Shown piece after piece: positions 42,814-51,096 of a stretch of DNA of 52,981 nucleotides (its first letter is position 1; each line of letters opens with the position of its first letter). The stretch is from NCBI GenBank assembly GCA_023417515.1, contig JAEZFL010000131.1, positions 1-52,981 on the forward strand. Direction: 5' to 3'. The position numbers and the translations under genes are program-made. The notes under the pieces are model-generated. The model was not told the origin of the DNA. It saw nothing but the letters and a program-made list of their open reading frames with translations, and searched no databases. This DNA comes from Pseudomonadota bacterium (GTDB lineage: Bacteria > Pseudomonadota > Alphaproteobacteria > Sphingomonadales > Sphingomonadaceae).

Positions 42814-44649
42814 ATGAGCCTTCGCAACGTGGCGATTATCGCCCACGTCGACCACGGCAAGACGACTCTTGTCGACCAGCTGTTCCGGCAGTCCGGCACC
42901 TTCCGCGACAACCAGCGCGTGGAGGAAAGGGCCATGGATTCCAATGACTTGGAGAAAGAGCGCGGGATCACGATCCTGGCCAAGTGCACGTCCGTGGAGT
43001 GGACTCCGCCAGCGGGCGGCGAATCCGTGCGGATCAACATCGTCGACACTCCGGGCCACGCCGACTTCGGCGCCGAGGTGGAGCGCATCCTGTCGATGGT
43101 CGACGGCGTGATCCTGCTCGTCGACTCGGCCGAGGGGCCGATGCCGCAGACCAAGTTCGTCACCGGCAAGGCGCTCGGCCTCGGCCTCAAGCCGATCGTC
43201 GTGGTCAACAAGATCGACCGGCCGGACGCGCGGCCCGCGGAAGTGCTCGACGAATGTTTCGAGCTTTTCCTCAGCCTCGACGCCAATGACGAGCAGCTCG
43301 ATTTCCCGGTCCTCTACGCGTCGGGGCGCAACGGCTATGCCGGCCTCACCGACGACGTCCGCTCGGGCGACCTCACGCCTTTGTTCGAGAAAATCGTCGA
43401 GCATATCCCGGCGCCCGGCCTCCCCGTCGACGGCCCGTTCAAGATGCTCGCGACCTTGCTCGACCGCGACAATTTCCTCGGCCGGATCCTCACCGGGCGG
43501 ATCGAGAGCGGCAAGCTCGACATCAACATGCCGATCAAGGCTCTGGACGTGGACGGCAACGAGGTCGAGGCCGGCCGAGCCACCAAGGTTTTCGCCTTTC
43601 GCGGCCTCGAGCGCGTACCGGTCGAGAGCGCGCAAGCGGGCGACATCGTCGCGATCGCTGGCCTCACCAAGGCGACGGTGTCCAACACCATCGCCGAGCC
43701 GGGCATGACGCAGCCGATCCGCGCGCGGCCGATCGACCCGCCGACCCTGGCGATGAGCTTCGGCGTGAACGACAGCCCTTATGCCGGCAAGGACGGCGAC
43801 AAGGTGCAGAGCCGAGTCATCCGCGACCGCCTCGAAAAGGAAGCGGAGACCAACGTCGCCATCCGGGTGACCGTCAGCCCGACGTCCGATTCCTATGAGG
43901 TCGCCGGCCGCGGCGAGCTCCAGCTCGGCGTGCTCATTGAGACGATGCGCCGCGAGGGCTTCGAGCTGTCGATCAGCCGGCCGCGCGTGCTGTTCCGAGA
44001 CGGCCCGAACGGCCGCGAGGAGCCGTATGAGACGGTCGTCATCGACGTCGATGACGAGCATTCCGGAACGGTCGTCGAGAAGATGAGCCTTCGCAAGGCC
44101 GAGATGACCGACATGCGCCCGTCGGGCGGTGGCAAGACCCGCCTGACGTTCAGCGCGCCGAGCCGTGGCCTCATCGGCTATCATGGCGAGTTCCTGTCCG
44201 ACACGCGCGGCACCGGCATCATGAACCGGCTGTTCGAGAAATACGGCCCCTACAAGGGACCGATCTCGGGCCGCCAGAACGGCGTGCTCATCTCGATGGA
44301 GCAGGGCGACGCGGTCGCCTATGCGCTCAACGCGCTCGAGGAGCGCGGCGTTCTGTTCATCTCGCCCGGCGACAAGCTCTACGAGGGCATGGTGATCGGC
44401 GAGAACGCCAAGCCGCAGGACCTCGAGGTCAACCCGCTGAAGTCCAAGCAGCTCACCAATTTCCGCGCCTCGGGCAAGGACGAGGGCATCCGCCTGACCC
44501 CGCCGCGGCGGATGACGCTGGAGCAGGCGATCGCCTACATCCAGGACGACGAGCTGGTCGAGGTGACCCCCAAGGTGATTCGGATCAGGAAGCGGTTCCT
44601 GGATCCGCATGAGCGCAAGCGGCAGAGCCGCAAGGCGGAAGCCGCCTAA
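42814..44649 (+). CDS. typA: TypA/BipA ribosome-associated GTPase
   Basis: Translational GTPase of 611 residues linked to ribosome assembly and stress survival. G motifs are AHVDHGKTTLVDQL (G1), RGITILAKC (G2), DTPGHADFG (G3) and VVNKIDRPDARP (G4). Domain II, the EF-G-like domain III/V and the TypA-specific C-terminal part (MNRLFEKYGPYKG, LTPPRRMTLEQAI) are present. The ATG at 42814 gives the usual start SLRNVAIIAH. A small kinase-like gene follows after 14 bases. Confidence 0.95.
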   Translation: MSLRNVAIIAHVDHGKTTLVDQLFRQSGTFRDNQRVEERAMDSNDLEKERGITILAKCTSVEWTPPAGGESVRINIVDTPGHADFGAEVERILSMVDGVILLVDSAEGPMPQTKFVTGKALGLGLKPIVVVNKIDRPDARPAEVLDECFELFLSLDANDEQLDFPVLYASGRNGYAGLTDDVRSGDLTPLFEKIVEHIPAPGLPVDGPFKMLATLLDRDNFLGRILTGRIESGKLDINMPIKALDVDGNEVEAGRATKVFAFRGLERVPVESAQAGDIVAIAGLTKATVSNTIAEPGMTQPIRARPIDPPTLAMSFGVNDSPYAGKDGDKVQSRVIRDRLEKEAETNVAIRVTVSPTSDSYEVAGRGELQLGVLIETMRREGFELSISRPRVLFRDGPNGREEPYETVVIDVDDEHSGTVVEKMSLRKAEMTDMRPSGGGKTRLTFSAPSRGLIGYHGEFLSDTRGTGIMNRLFEKYGPYKGPISGRQNGVLISMEQGDAVAYALNALEERGVLFISPGDKLYEGMVIGENAKPQDLEVNPLKSKQLTNFRASGKDEGIRLTPPRRMTLEQAIAYIQDDELVEVTPKVIRIRKRFLDPHERKRQSRKAEAA

Positions 44650-44663
44650 GCCGCGTCGTTCGA

Positions 44664-45203
44664 ATGCCGGCCGCCGATCCTCTCGTCGTTCTTCTGAACG
44701 GGCCTCTGGGGATCGGCAAGTCCACCCTCGGCGAGGTGCTGGGCGAGGCAATCGACCGGTCGGTGACCCTGGACGGCGATGCGCTCGCCGCGCTCAACCC
44801 GCCGCCGGCGGACGCGGTCGCCAGCCTTCACGAGACGATCGCCTTGCTCGTCGGCCACCACCTGGCCGGCGGCTACGGCCGCTTCGTCATCAACCATTAC
44901 TGGTCGTCGGCCGGCGAGATCGCCGATCTGACGGGGCGGCTCCGAGCGGTCGCGTCCGGGGTGCGGGTTCGCTGCTTCCGCTTAACGCTTCCACGCGAGG
45001 CGAACCTGCAGCGCATCGAGCGCCGCCAAGGCGCCCGGGCGATCGACGAAGCGGAGTTCGAGGCGGCGCATTTCGCCGAGGAATATGCGCTCCTGTCGGC
45101 GGCCCAAGGGGATGAGCTGGGCGTTCCGTTCGATGCTTCGGATGCGCCCGATTTGCTCGCGGCGCGGTTGATCAGGTTGCTGGGGCTTCAACCGACGACA
45201 TAG
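44664..45203 (+). CDS. P-loop kinase-like protein
   Basis: A 179-residue P-loop protein with Walker A in VVLLNGPLGIGKSTLGEVLG (residues about 8-27), then VTLDGDALAAL resembling a shikimate/adenylate kinase-like substrate site. An Arg-rich lid region is in RIERRQGARAIDEAEFEAAH. It probably phosphorylates a small molecule, but I cannot name the substrate. It starts 14 bases after typA, likely in the same transcript, and is the last intact gene before the lower-GC pseudogene region. Confidence 0.7.
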   Translation: MPAADPLVVLLNGPLGIGKSTLGEVLGEAIDRSVTLDGDALAALNPPPADAVASLHETIALLVGHHLAGGYGRFVINHYWSSAGEIADLTGRLRAVASGVRVRCFRLTLPREANLQRIERRQGARAIDEAEFEAAHFAEEYALLSAAQGDELGVPFDASDAPDLLAARLIRLLGLQPTT

Positions 45204-45224
45204 GCGGCGTCGAGCAATCACGCC

Positions 45225-45884
45225 TCAGGCGCCGATGATGCCTTGTAACAGCTCCTTGCTCTCAGCCTTTGCTTTAGCGACCGCTGCGTTGTAATCCTCC
45301 CAATTCTTGAGAACGAGCTGAAGACGGTGGGGACTAACTGAATCCCAGTTCCGTCCCCCCACGAAACCTTTTCAGCAAGATCTAAGCCCAGCTCGCTGAT
45401 AAGATAAAAACATAGTGCTAGTGGGGGAGGATAGCTCAACTGTCCCTGCCTCATCTTCCTTTCTTTGGCGACAACCTTCTGTACCTCGGGGGTAGGGCAG
45501 TATTTGGAGCAATCAGTAACGAAAATTCCTCATGCCAAGCTCGATCCCACTGCGGATCAATGGGCGATGGGCCCACGTCCTGAATTGATGCGATTCTGTC
45601 AAAAGTATAGTCTCGAAACTCGTTGTGCTCCCTGCTCCACGCGCGCATGTGCCATCGATTTGATCCGTGGCCTAGGGCATGAGGGGCCACTCTCTTTGCC
45701 TTTTTTGAGCGCGGATTGAGCGACGTATACTCTATCTGAACTTCCCTCTGCTGACGGATTGCTCGTGATATCCACATCACTACGTCCCACCGGGTAGCCT
45801 CGTCGGCAGAGCAGCGACCTTGCTGGGCGGCAGGTCTCCGAAATAGGTCTCACTTTTCGGAATCTGGCCCGTTCGTACCGCCAT
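45225..45884 (-). pseudogene. Frameshifted, truncated WYL-domain regulator
   Basis: Remnant of a WYL-domain transcription factor of the kind linked to defence systems (CapW/BrxR-like). The WYL core is readable: REVQIEYTSLNP, then VAPHALGHGSNRWHMRAWSR and FRDYTFDRIASIQD. The frame changes near 45488-45494 (continuing as TPEVQKVV, SYPPPLALCFYLISELGLDL), again near 45327-45333 (continuing as LQLVLKNWEDYNAAVAKAKA up to the stop at 45225), and probably near 45785-45797 before YFGDLPPSKVAALPTR. The N-terminal winged helix is missing. The region is visibly less GC-rich than its neighbours, suggesting transfer and decay. Confidence 0.75.
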
Positions 45885-45887
45885 TAA

Positions 45888-46286
45888 TTGCAGCAGAAAT
45901 CGATCCGTCAGCGGCTCGACAAACCGGGGCGCGCGGAGGCGGAGATCGCGGCGGCGATCGAGGCGTGCGCGGCTCGGGCGCGGGCGGCCGACGCGGCGCG
46001 CGAGAGGGGCGGGATGGGGGCCTTGGACGCGGACGAGGACGATCCGGACGAGCCGTTCGTCCGGGTGCCCGATGGCGGGCCGGAATATCGCGGCGAATTG
46101 GTGCCGCCCACTGCGCTGGAGGAGGCGGTGTTCTTCGGCGGCGACGAGGGGAGCTGGCGACAGGCGGGGGCCGAGATGCCGGACTGGGTGCCGCGGATGA
46201 TGGACGAGCCGGAGGCGCTGCCGGCGCCGACGGCGAAGCGGGAAGGGAGGAAGAAAAAGCGGGATTCCGGATCAGGTCCGGAATGA
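45888..46286 (+). CDS. Hypothetical acidic protein, possibly 5'-truncated
   Basis: A 132-residue protein I do not recognise, highly charged, with ALDADEDDPDEPFVRVPDGG and PPTALEEAVFFGGDEGSW. The only in-frame start upstream of residue 40 is a TTG directly after a stop codon, without a ribosome binding site, so the 5' end may be lost or the start may be the ATG within RGGMGAL. The last residues (DSGSGPE) come from a palindromic repeat arm. It lies next to the LigD genes on the same strand. Confidence 0.5.
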   Translation: MQQKSIRQRLDKPGRAEAEIAAAIEACAARARAADAARERGGMGALDADEDDPDEPFVRVPDGGPEYRGELVPPTALEEAVFFGGDEGSWRQAGAEMPDWVPRMMDEPEALPAPTAKREGRKKKRDSGSGPE

Positions 46287-46290
46287 CGAA
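46262..46290. repeat. Single arm of family A palindromic repeat
   Basis: GATTCCGGATCAGGTCCGGAATGACG-like half element; the hairpin arm CCGGATCAGGTCCGG is followed by TGACG. It provides the final codons and stop of the preceding gene. Confidence 0.65.
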
Positions 46291-46334
46291 AGCCGGGGTT
46301 GGAACGGGGCTCGTGCCCCCCTCGTTACGGGGCC

Positions 46335-47360
46335 ATGGCGCTTGCCCACCTTCCCGTCCGACCGCCGCTTCCGCCGATGGAGGCGAAGCTGGTCGAGGCG
46401 CTTCCCGAGGGCGAGGGGTGGCGGTTCGAGCCCAAGTGGGACGGGTTCCGGATGCTCGCCTTCCGCGACGGCGACGAGGTGGAGCTCCAGTCGAAGGGGT
46501 TGAAGCCGCTCGGGCGCTATTTTCCGGAGCTGGTCGAGCTGGTGCGCGGGCTCCCCGGCGACCGCTTCGTGATCGACGGCGAGATGGTGATCGTGGCGGA
46601 CGGGGCGCTGTCGTTCGAGGCGCTGCAGATGCGGCTTCACCCGGCGGCGAGCCGGGTCGCGAAGCTGGCGCGCGAGACTCCGGCGCGGATCCTGCTGTTC
46701 GATTGCCTCGCGATGGCGGGGGAGGATTTGATGGGCGAGCCGCTGGCCAGGCGGCGGGAGGTGCTGGAGGCGTTCCACGCGCGGGCGGGGAGCGCGGACC
46801 TGCTGCTGTCGCCTTATACCGAGGACCGCGACGTCGCTCAGGGCTGGCTCGCGGGCGCGGGCGCGGCGCTCGACGGGGTGATCGCCAAGCGGGCCGACGC
46901 GGCGTACCAGCCGGGCGAGCGGGCGATGCTCAAGGTCAAGTGCTTGCGGACGGCGGACTGTGTGGTCGGGGGCTTTCGTTATGCCGCGAAGACGCGCGAG
47001 GTCGGGTCGCTTCTGCTCGGCCTTTATGACGGGGACGGGCTGCTTCACCATGTCGGCTATACGTCGAACATGCCGGACCGGGCGGCGCTGACCAAGCGGC
47101 TGGAGGCGCTGGTCGAGCCGCCGGGCTTCACCGGGGCGGCGCCGGGCGGGCCGAGCCGCTGGTCGACGGAGCGGTCGGGCGAGTGGCAGCCGCTCCGGCC
47201 CGAGCTCGTCGTCGAGGTGCGCTTCGACCAGGTCACCGGCCGCCGCTTCCGCCACGGCACCTCCTTCCTGCGCTGGCGGCCGGACAAGGCGCCGGAGCAA
47301 TGCCGGATGGAGCAGCTCGCGCCGGCGGCGCCGCTGGCGATGCTGGAGGAGATGGCATGA
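46335..47360 (+). CDS. ATP-dependent DNA ligase of the LigD ligase type
   Basis: ATP-dependent DNA ligase of 341 residues, corresponding to the ligase domain of LigD. The nucleophile is K34 in FEPKWDGFRML; other nucleotidyltransferase motifs are FVIDGEMVIV, LLFDCLAM, DGVIAKR and MLKVKCLRTADCV. The OB-fold follows (about 230-320), ending with RFRHGTSFLRWRPDK. The stop overlaps the polymerase gene (ATGA). It would seal ends in non-homologous end joining, with Ku from elsewhere. Confidence 0.9.
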   Translation: MALAHLPVRPPLPPMEAKLVEALPEGEGWRFEPKWDGFRMLAFRDGDEVELQSKGLKPLGRYFPELVELVRGLPGDRFVIDGEMVIVADGALSFEALQMRLHPAASRVAKLARETPARILLFDCLAMAGEDLMGEPLARRREVLEAFHARAGSADLLLSPYTEDRDVAQGWLAGAGAALDGVIAKRADAAYQPGERAMLKVKCLRTADCVVGGFRYAAKTREVGSLLLGLYDGDGLLHHVGYTSNMPDRAALTKRLEALVEPPGFTGAAPGGPSRWSTERSGEWQPLRPELVVEVRFDQVTGRRFRHGTSFLRWRPDKAPEQCRMEQLAPAAPLAMLEEMA

Positions 47361-48235
47361 GCGAGGCGCGCGAGCTTCTGGGCGTTCGGCTGAGCAGCCC
47401 GGACAAGGTGCTGTGGGAGGAGCAGGGCGTCACCAAGAGCGAGCTTGCCGATTATTATCTGGCGGTGGCGGACCGGGTCCTGCCGCATATCGCGCGGCGG
47501 CCGGTGACGCTGGTGCGGTGCCCTACGGGGGCGGACAAGAAATGCTTCTACCAGCGCCATCCGGCGTCGGGCGTGCTTCCGCAGTTGAAGGAGGTGCCGG
47601 TCCCGGGGTTCGACGAGCCTTATCTTTATATCGAGGACGAAGCGGGGCTGGTCGCGGCGGTTCAGATGGGGACTCTGGAGCTTCATCCCTGGGGCGTGAC
47701 GGTCGAGCGGCCGGAGTGGCCCGACCGGGTCATCTTCGACCTCGATCCTGCCGAGGGGCTCGGCTTCGATTCGGTGGTCGCGGCAGCGCTCGACGTGCGC
47801 GACCGGCTGGCGGCTATCGGCCTCAGGAGCTTCGTCAAGACGACCGGCGGCAAGGGGCTTCACGTCGTCGTGCCGATCCTTCCGGACGCCGAGTGGCGCG
47901 AGGCGAAGGCGTTCGCCAAGGGGCTCGCCGAGCTGATGTCCGAGGAGCGGCCGGACCTCTATCTCGCGCGCATCTCCAAGGCGGAGCGCGAGGGGCGGAT
48001 CTTCATCGATTATCTGCGCAACGACCCGACCTCGACCGCGGTCGGGCCTTATTCCACGCGCGCACGCGCGGGGGCGCCGGTGTCGCTGCCGATCGAATGG
48101 GACGAGGTCGCGCCGGGGCTGGACCCCAGGGCGTTCACCCTGCGCACGGTGCCGGGCCGGGTCGCGGATCGGCCCGACCCCTGGGCCGACATATTCGACA
48201 TCCGCCAATCCCTTCCCAAGGGGAGGTCCGCTTAG
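47357..48235 (+). CDS. LigD-type polymerase/primase domain protein
   Basis: A 292-residue archaeo-eukaryotic primase-fold polymerase, the counterpart of the LigD polymerase domain. Catalytic motifs are VIFDLDPAEG (motif I, DxD), SFVKTTGGKGLHVVVPI (motif II) and RIFIDYLRND (motif III). It fills gaps and adds ribonucleotides at double-strand breaks. It is a separate gene coupled to the ligase by a 4-base overlap. No phosphoesterase domain or Ku gene is seen here. The end overlaps the convergent EVE gene by four bases. Confidence 0.9.
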   Translation: MSEARELLGVRLSSPDKVLWEEQGVTKSELADYYLAVADRVLPHIARRPVTLVRCPTGADKKCFYQRHPASGVLPQLKEVPVPGFDEPYLYIEDEAGLVAAVQMGTLELHPWGVTVERPEWPDRVIFDLDPAEGLGFDSVVAAALDVRDRLAAIGLRSFVKTTGGKGLHVVVPILPDAEWREAKAFAKGLAELMSEERPDLYLARISKAEREGRIFIDYLRNDPTSTAVGPYSTRARAGAPVSLPIEWDEVAPGLDPRAFTLRTVPGRVADRPDPWADIFDIRQSLPKGRSA

Positions 48236-48642
48236 CGCGCCGCCAATTCCTGGATGATCTTCCACTCGCTGTCGCGGATCGGGGCGACGGAGAGGCGGGA
48301 CTGGCGGATCAGCTCGATGTCGGCGAGGCGGGGCTCGGCCTTGATCTCGGCGAGGGTGACGGGGCGGGGCAGCTTGTCGACCGGCTCGACCCGGACCGAC
48401 ACCCAGCGTTCCCCCGGCTTGGCCTTGGGGTCGGGCTGCGCCTCGCGGACGATCTCCATGATGCCGACCACGGCCTTGTCGCTGACGCTGTGGTAGAGGA
48501 AGGCGCGGTCGCCGGCCTTCATCGCCTTGAGGTTGAGCGTCGCCGCATTGTTGCGAACGCCGTCCCATTCGGTGCCGCCGTCGCGGACGAGGTCGTCCCA
48601 GCCATAGGCCTCGGGTTCGGATTTCATCAGCCAGTATGCCAT
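48232..48642 (-). CDS. EVE-domain protein
   Basis: A 136-residue EVE-domain protein (PUA-like fold, relative of thymocyte nuclear protein 1). Typical signatures are YWLMKSEPEAYGWDDL, WDGVRNNAA, LKAMKAGDRAFLYHS and the C-terminal IRQSRLSVAPI. EVE domains bind modified bases in RNA or DNA. The genomic link with a DNA ligase is by convergence only. The length matches the family. Confidence 0.92.
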   Translation of the reverse strand: MAYWLMKSEPEAYGWDDLVRDGGTEWDGVRNNAATLNLKAMKAGDRAFLYHSVSDKAVVGIMEIVREAQPDPKAKPGERWVSVRVEPVDKLPRPVTLAEIKAEPRLADIELIRQSRLSVAPIRDSEWKIIQELAAR

Positions 48643-48678
48643 GACCGGGCTCTAGCCGCTGCGCGCTGGCCGTTCTAG

Positions 48679-49212
48679 ATGATGCCGATGCGCATCGGTC
48701 TGGCCTCACTCTTCCTCGTCCCGCTGCTCCTTTCGGGCTGTGCCGAGCCTCAGGACCGCAATGCGTCCTACGGCTCGACGACGCCGCGCTACGAGCGCGC
48801 TCCGGAGGACAGCAATCTCCTCGCCGGCAACGTCACTCCGGTCCGGATCGGCGAGCTCGGCTCCAATTTCGCCGCGTGCAACTCGCTGGGCGAAGTGCGC
48901 GAGCGAGCGGTCGACGGCGCCATCCAGGTGCGCGCCGCCCCGTTCGAGCCGGCCCGGCAGACCGGACAGCTGCCCGCCGGCTCGACCTTCTTCATCTGCA
49001 GCCGCTCGCTCGATCAGCGCTGGCTCGGAGTCGTCTACGACCGCAGCGGCCAGGCGAGCCGCGCCTGCGGAGTCTCGACCCCGATCCCCGAGCGGCGCGA
49101 TTATGAAGGTCCCTGCGAATCGGGCTGGGTCCCCAGCGCGCAGGTCAGGCTTGTCGCCCCGGTGGATTCGCGCACCGGCCAGTCGTTGCAAAATATCGCC
49201 GAGTTGAAATAA
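48679..49212 (+). CDS. Hypothetical lipoprotein
   Basis: A 177-residue protein with a lipoprotein signal (LASLFLVPLLLSGC, lipobox LLSGC). The mature part has Cys residues and a beta-rich pattern (DGAIQVRAAPFEPARQTGQL, STFFICSRSLDQRWLGVVYD, WVPSAQVRLV) like a bacterial SH3 domain. SH3-like modules often bind the cell wall. The start is one of ATGs at 48679, 48682 or 48688; no clear ribosome binding site decides. A weak hairpin follows. Confidence 0.72.
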   Translation: MMPMRIGLASLFLVPLLLSGCAEPQDRNASYGSTTPRYERAPEDSNLLAGNVTPVRIGELGSNFAACNSLGEVRERAVDGAIQVRAAPFEPARQTGQLPAGSTFFICSRSLDQRWLGVVYDRSGQASRACGVSTPIPERRDYEGPCESGWVPSAQVRLVAPVDSRTGQSLQNIAELK

Positions 49213-49520
49213 CTTAGACGAGTTCCCCAAAAGGTTCCTCAACTCGTCGCATCGTCGGGCTCGATTCAACGAGTCTCGGACTAACCCCTGTTGTAATTAC
49301 GAGGTCCGATCGGCATCTGCGCCCTCGCTGATAGCGAAGAGCGGGCAGCGGCGATGAGGGACCGAAGGGGTCCGGCGCTGCCTAGGATGGAGCCGACCGC
49401 ATTCCGCAAGCCAAAAGGCGCGGCGGCGGCTCTCGGGCATAAACAGGACGGGTTGAGCTGAACGAGCGCGTTTCGCGCCACGGCCCCCTTGTGTCCTGCG
49501 AAGGTTAGGAAGCTCAAATC
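49213..49520. other. 308-base intergenic region
   Basis: No gene is evident. It starts with an inverted repeat, GACGAGTT (49217-49224) and AACTCGTC (49241-49248), which could end the lipoprotein transcript. Further on are several GC-rich possible stems (around GGGACCGAAGGGGTCC at 49358-49373) and a long untranslated leader of the wall hydrolase gene. I see nothing that fits a known riboswitch. Confidence 0.35.
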
Positions 49521-50099
49521 TTGAAGAATCGTACGCTCCGCGCAGCGGGCATCGCTGCCGCTCTGCTTGTTTCCGGCGGTGTCGCCGCCCACGCCGCGCC
49601 GCTCCAGGCGAGCGTCATTCCCGCCGCCGTCCAGGCCGGCTCCCTGATGGTCCCGACCCTGGCAGACACGATGCGCGGCCGCCCGCTCGAGGAGCAGGTG
49701 GCGGCTTATGAGCGGGTCGAGACCGACAACCAGGAGCAGGATTGCCTGGCCAGCGCCGTCTATTTCGAAGCGCGCGGCGAATCGCTCGAGGGCCAGCTCG
49801 CGGTCGCCGAAGTCGTGATGAACCGCGCCGCCTCCGGCCGCTACCCGTCGACCTTGTGCGGAGTCGTCGAGCAGCCCTGGCAGTTCTCGTTCGTCAACGC
49901 GACCGGCCGGATCCCGAACGCCAACCGCGACTCCGCCGCGTGGCGGCGGGCGGTGGCGATCGCCCGAATCGCCCAGGACGGGGTGAGCGACCGACTGACC
50001 CCCGACTGCCTGTGGTATCACGCCGATTATGTCTCGCCGAGCTGGGGCCGCCGCCTCAACCGGGTCACCAAGATCGGCCTCCACATCTTCTACCGTTAA
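49521..50099 (+). CDS. SleB-family cell wall hydrolase
   Basis: Exported Hydrolase_2 (SleB-type) wall hydrolase of 192 residues. A signal peptide (LRAAGIAAALLVSGGVAAHA) is followed by the catalytic domain from about 75: CLASAVYFEARGESLEGQLA with the conserved Glu, then VVMNRAASGRYPSTLCGVVE and WQFSFV. The family cleaves peptidoglycan as lytic transglycosylase or amidase-like. The start is TTG at 49521 with AGGAAG about ten bases upstream; no ATG fits the signal peptide. Confidence 0.87.
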   Translation: MKNRTLRAAGIAAALLVSGGVAAHAAPLQASVIPAAVQAGSLMVPTLADTMRGRPLEEQVAAYERVETDNQEQDCLASAVYFEARGESLEGQLAVAEVVMNRAASGRYPSTLCGVVEQPWQFSFVNATGRIPNANRDSAAWRRAVAIARIAQDGVSDRLTPDCLWYHADYVSPSWGRRLNRVTKIGLHIFYR

Positions 50100-50125
50100 G
50101 AAGAGCTCCAGCGAGGGAGAGGGGC

Positions 50126-50159
50126 AGCGCCCGTCGGATGGGGATCCGGCGGGCGCTTT
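50126..50159 (+). terminator. Rho-independent terminator of the wall hydrolase gene
   Basis: AGCGCCCGTCGGAT (50126-50139) pairs with ATCCGGCGGGCGCT (50144-50157), with one G-T pair and a GGGG loop, then TTT. This is a classic intrinsic terminator 27 bases past the stop codon. Confidence 0.88.
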
Positions 50160-50194
50160 CGATTCGGGGGGCGGGCCACGGTCCTGACGCTCGT

Positions 50195-50297
50195 TCCACC
50201 CCGATCATGCTGAGTAGGCATTGAGCTTGTCGAAATGCCGTATCGAAGCACGCGCCGGTCCTTCGATACGCGTCTTCGCCAGGCTCAGCCGCTACTC
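50195..50297. repeat. Palindromic repeat cluster, family F; forms the alkB C-terminus
   Basis: Includes ATGCTGAGTAGGCATTGAGC, GTATCGAAGCACGCGCCGGT, TCCTTCGATACG and AGGCTCAGCCGCTACTCAGG. The alkB stop codon (50285-50287) lies within the last part, so the terminal residues of AlkB (LILSSG) come from the repeat. Confidence 0.6.
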
Positions 50298-50884
50298 AGG
50301 ATGAGCGGGTCATCGTGGGCGCGCAGGGTCCTCAGCGTGATCGAGTAGCGGAGGGTGCTGAGCGGGGCGATGCTGTGCTCCCATTCGGTGCGGGCCGGGC
50401 CGCGCAGCAGGTAGGCGGAGCGCGGCTCGGCGGGGAGGGTGAAGCGGCGCCATTTCCCGCCTTCCTTCAGGCGGAAGCGAAGCGGCGCTTGCGAGCCCAG
50501 CGATACGCCGACGACGTCGCCGAACACCGGCCGGTCGCGGTGCCAGCCGATCCCGGCGCCCGGCGCATATTCGATGATCAGGGCGTGGACGAAGGCGTTC
50601 GGATCGACGTCGGCAAGCGCCGCCGCGCGGTCGCGGACGGGGACAAGCCAGTCGGGGAAAGCCTCGGCCTCGCGAAGACCGCGGCCGTCGAACCGATATT
50701 CCATTCCGAACGAGACGGTGCGCCGATTGCCCTCGAAGCCGTGGAACCGGAACGGCGCGAGCGGAAGCGCGGCCACCTGCTCGATCAGCGCCGCTTCCTC
50801 GTCGGCGTCGAGGAAGTCCGCGCGATAGACGAGGCCTTCCGGCTCGTCCCTTTCCTTGCCGAAGAGATCGGACTGATGTTTCAT
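50285..50884 (-). CDS. alkB: AlkB-like alpha-ketoglutarate-dependent dioxygenase
   Basis: Iron(II)/2-oxoglutarate dioxygenase for repair of alkylated bases, 199 residues. Metal ligands are in GWHRDRPVFG (HxD) and WEHSI (second His), and the 2-oxoglutarate Arg in LRYSITLRTLR. FHGFEGNRRTVSFGMEYRFD is a substrate-side region of the ALKBH2-like type. ATG at 50884 is where the family begins. The C-terminal six or so residues are repeat-derived. Two tandem family A repeats lie upstream. Confidence 0.9.
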   Translation of the reverse strand: MKHQSDLFGKERDEPEGLVYRADFLDADEEAALIEQVAALPLAPFRFHGFEGNRRTVSFGMEYRFDGRGLREAEAFPDWLVPVRDRAAALADVDPNAFVHALIIEYAPGAGIGWHRDRPVFGDVVGVSLGSQAPLRFRLKEGGKWRRFTLPAEPRSAYLLRGPARTEWEHSIAPLSTLRYSITLRTLRAHDDPLILSSG

Positions 50885-50892
50885 GACCCTAT

Positions 50893-51053
50893 CGTCACCC
50901 CGGCCTTGAGCCGGGGTCCACCTCTCCTTCGTCAACGCAGGAAGGTGGATGCCGGATCAAGTCCGGCATGACGGAGGTTTGGCCTTGAGCCGGGGTCCAC
51001 CTCTCCTTCGTCAACGCGAGGAAGGTGGATGCCGGATCGAGTCCGGCATGACG
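50893..51053. repeat. Tandem array of two family A palindromic repeats
   Basis: The first copy (50893-50973) is complete with CGTCACCCC and GGCATGACG ends; the second (50981-51053) lacks the first 12 or so bases of the left end and differs by a few bases. The arms are CCGGCCTTGAGCCGG-like and GCCGGATCAAGTCCGGC. The array is the only sequence between alkB and the panB leader. Confidence 0.85.
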
Positions 51054-51096
51054 AAGGGGCTTTTGCCGATCCCCTCGGAAGGGCTAATCGGGGTTC

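Noticed and set aside
45218..45454. A separate 78-residue gene after the WYL fragment
   Set aside because: Its start and its C-terminal part are explained as frameshifted pieces of the same WYL regulator.
18412..51053. CRISPR array from the similar repeated hairpins
   Set aside because: Repeats are scattered, palindromic and not separated by uniform unique spacers; no cas genes are seen.
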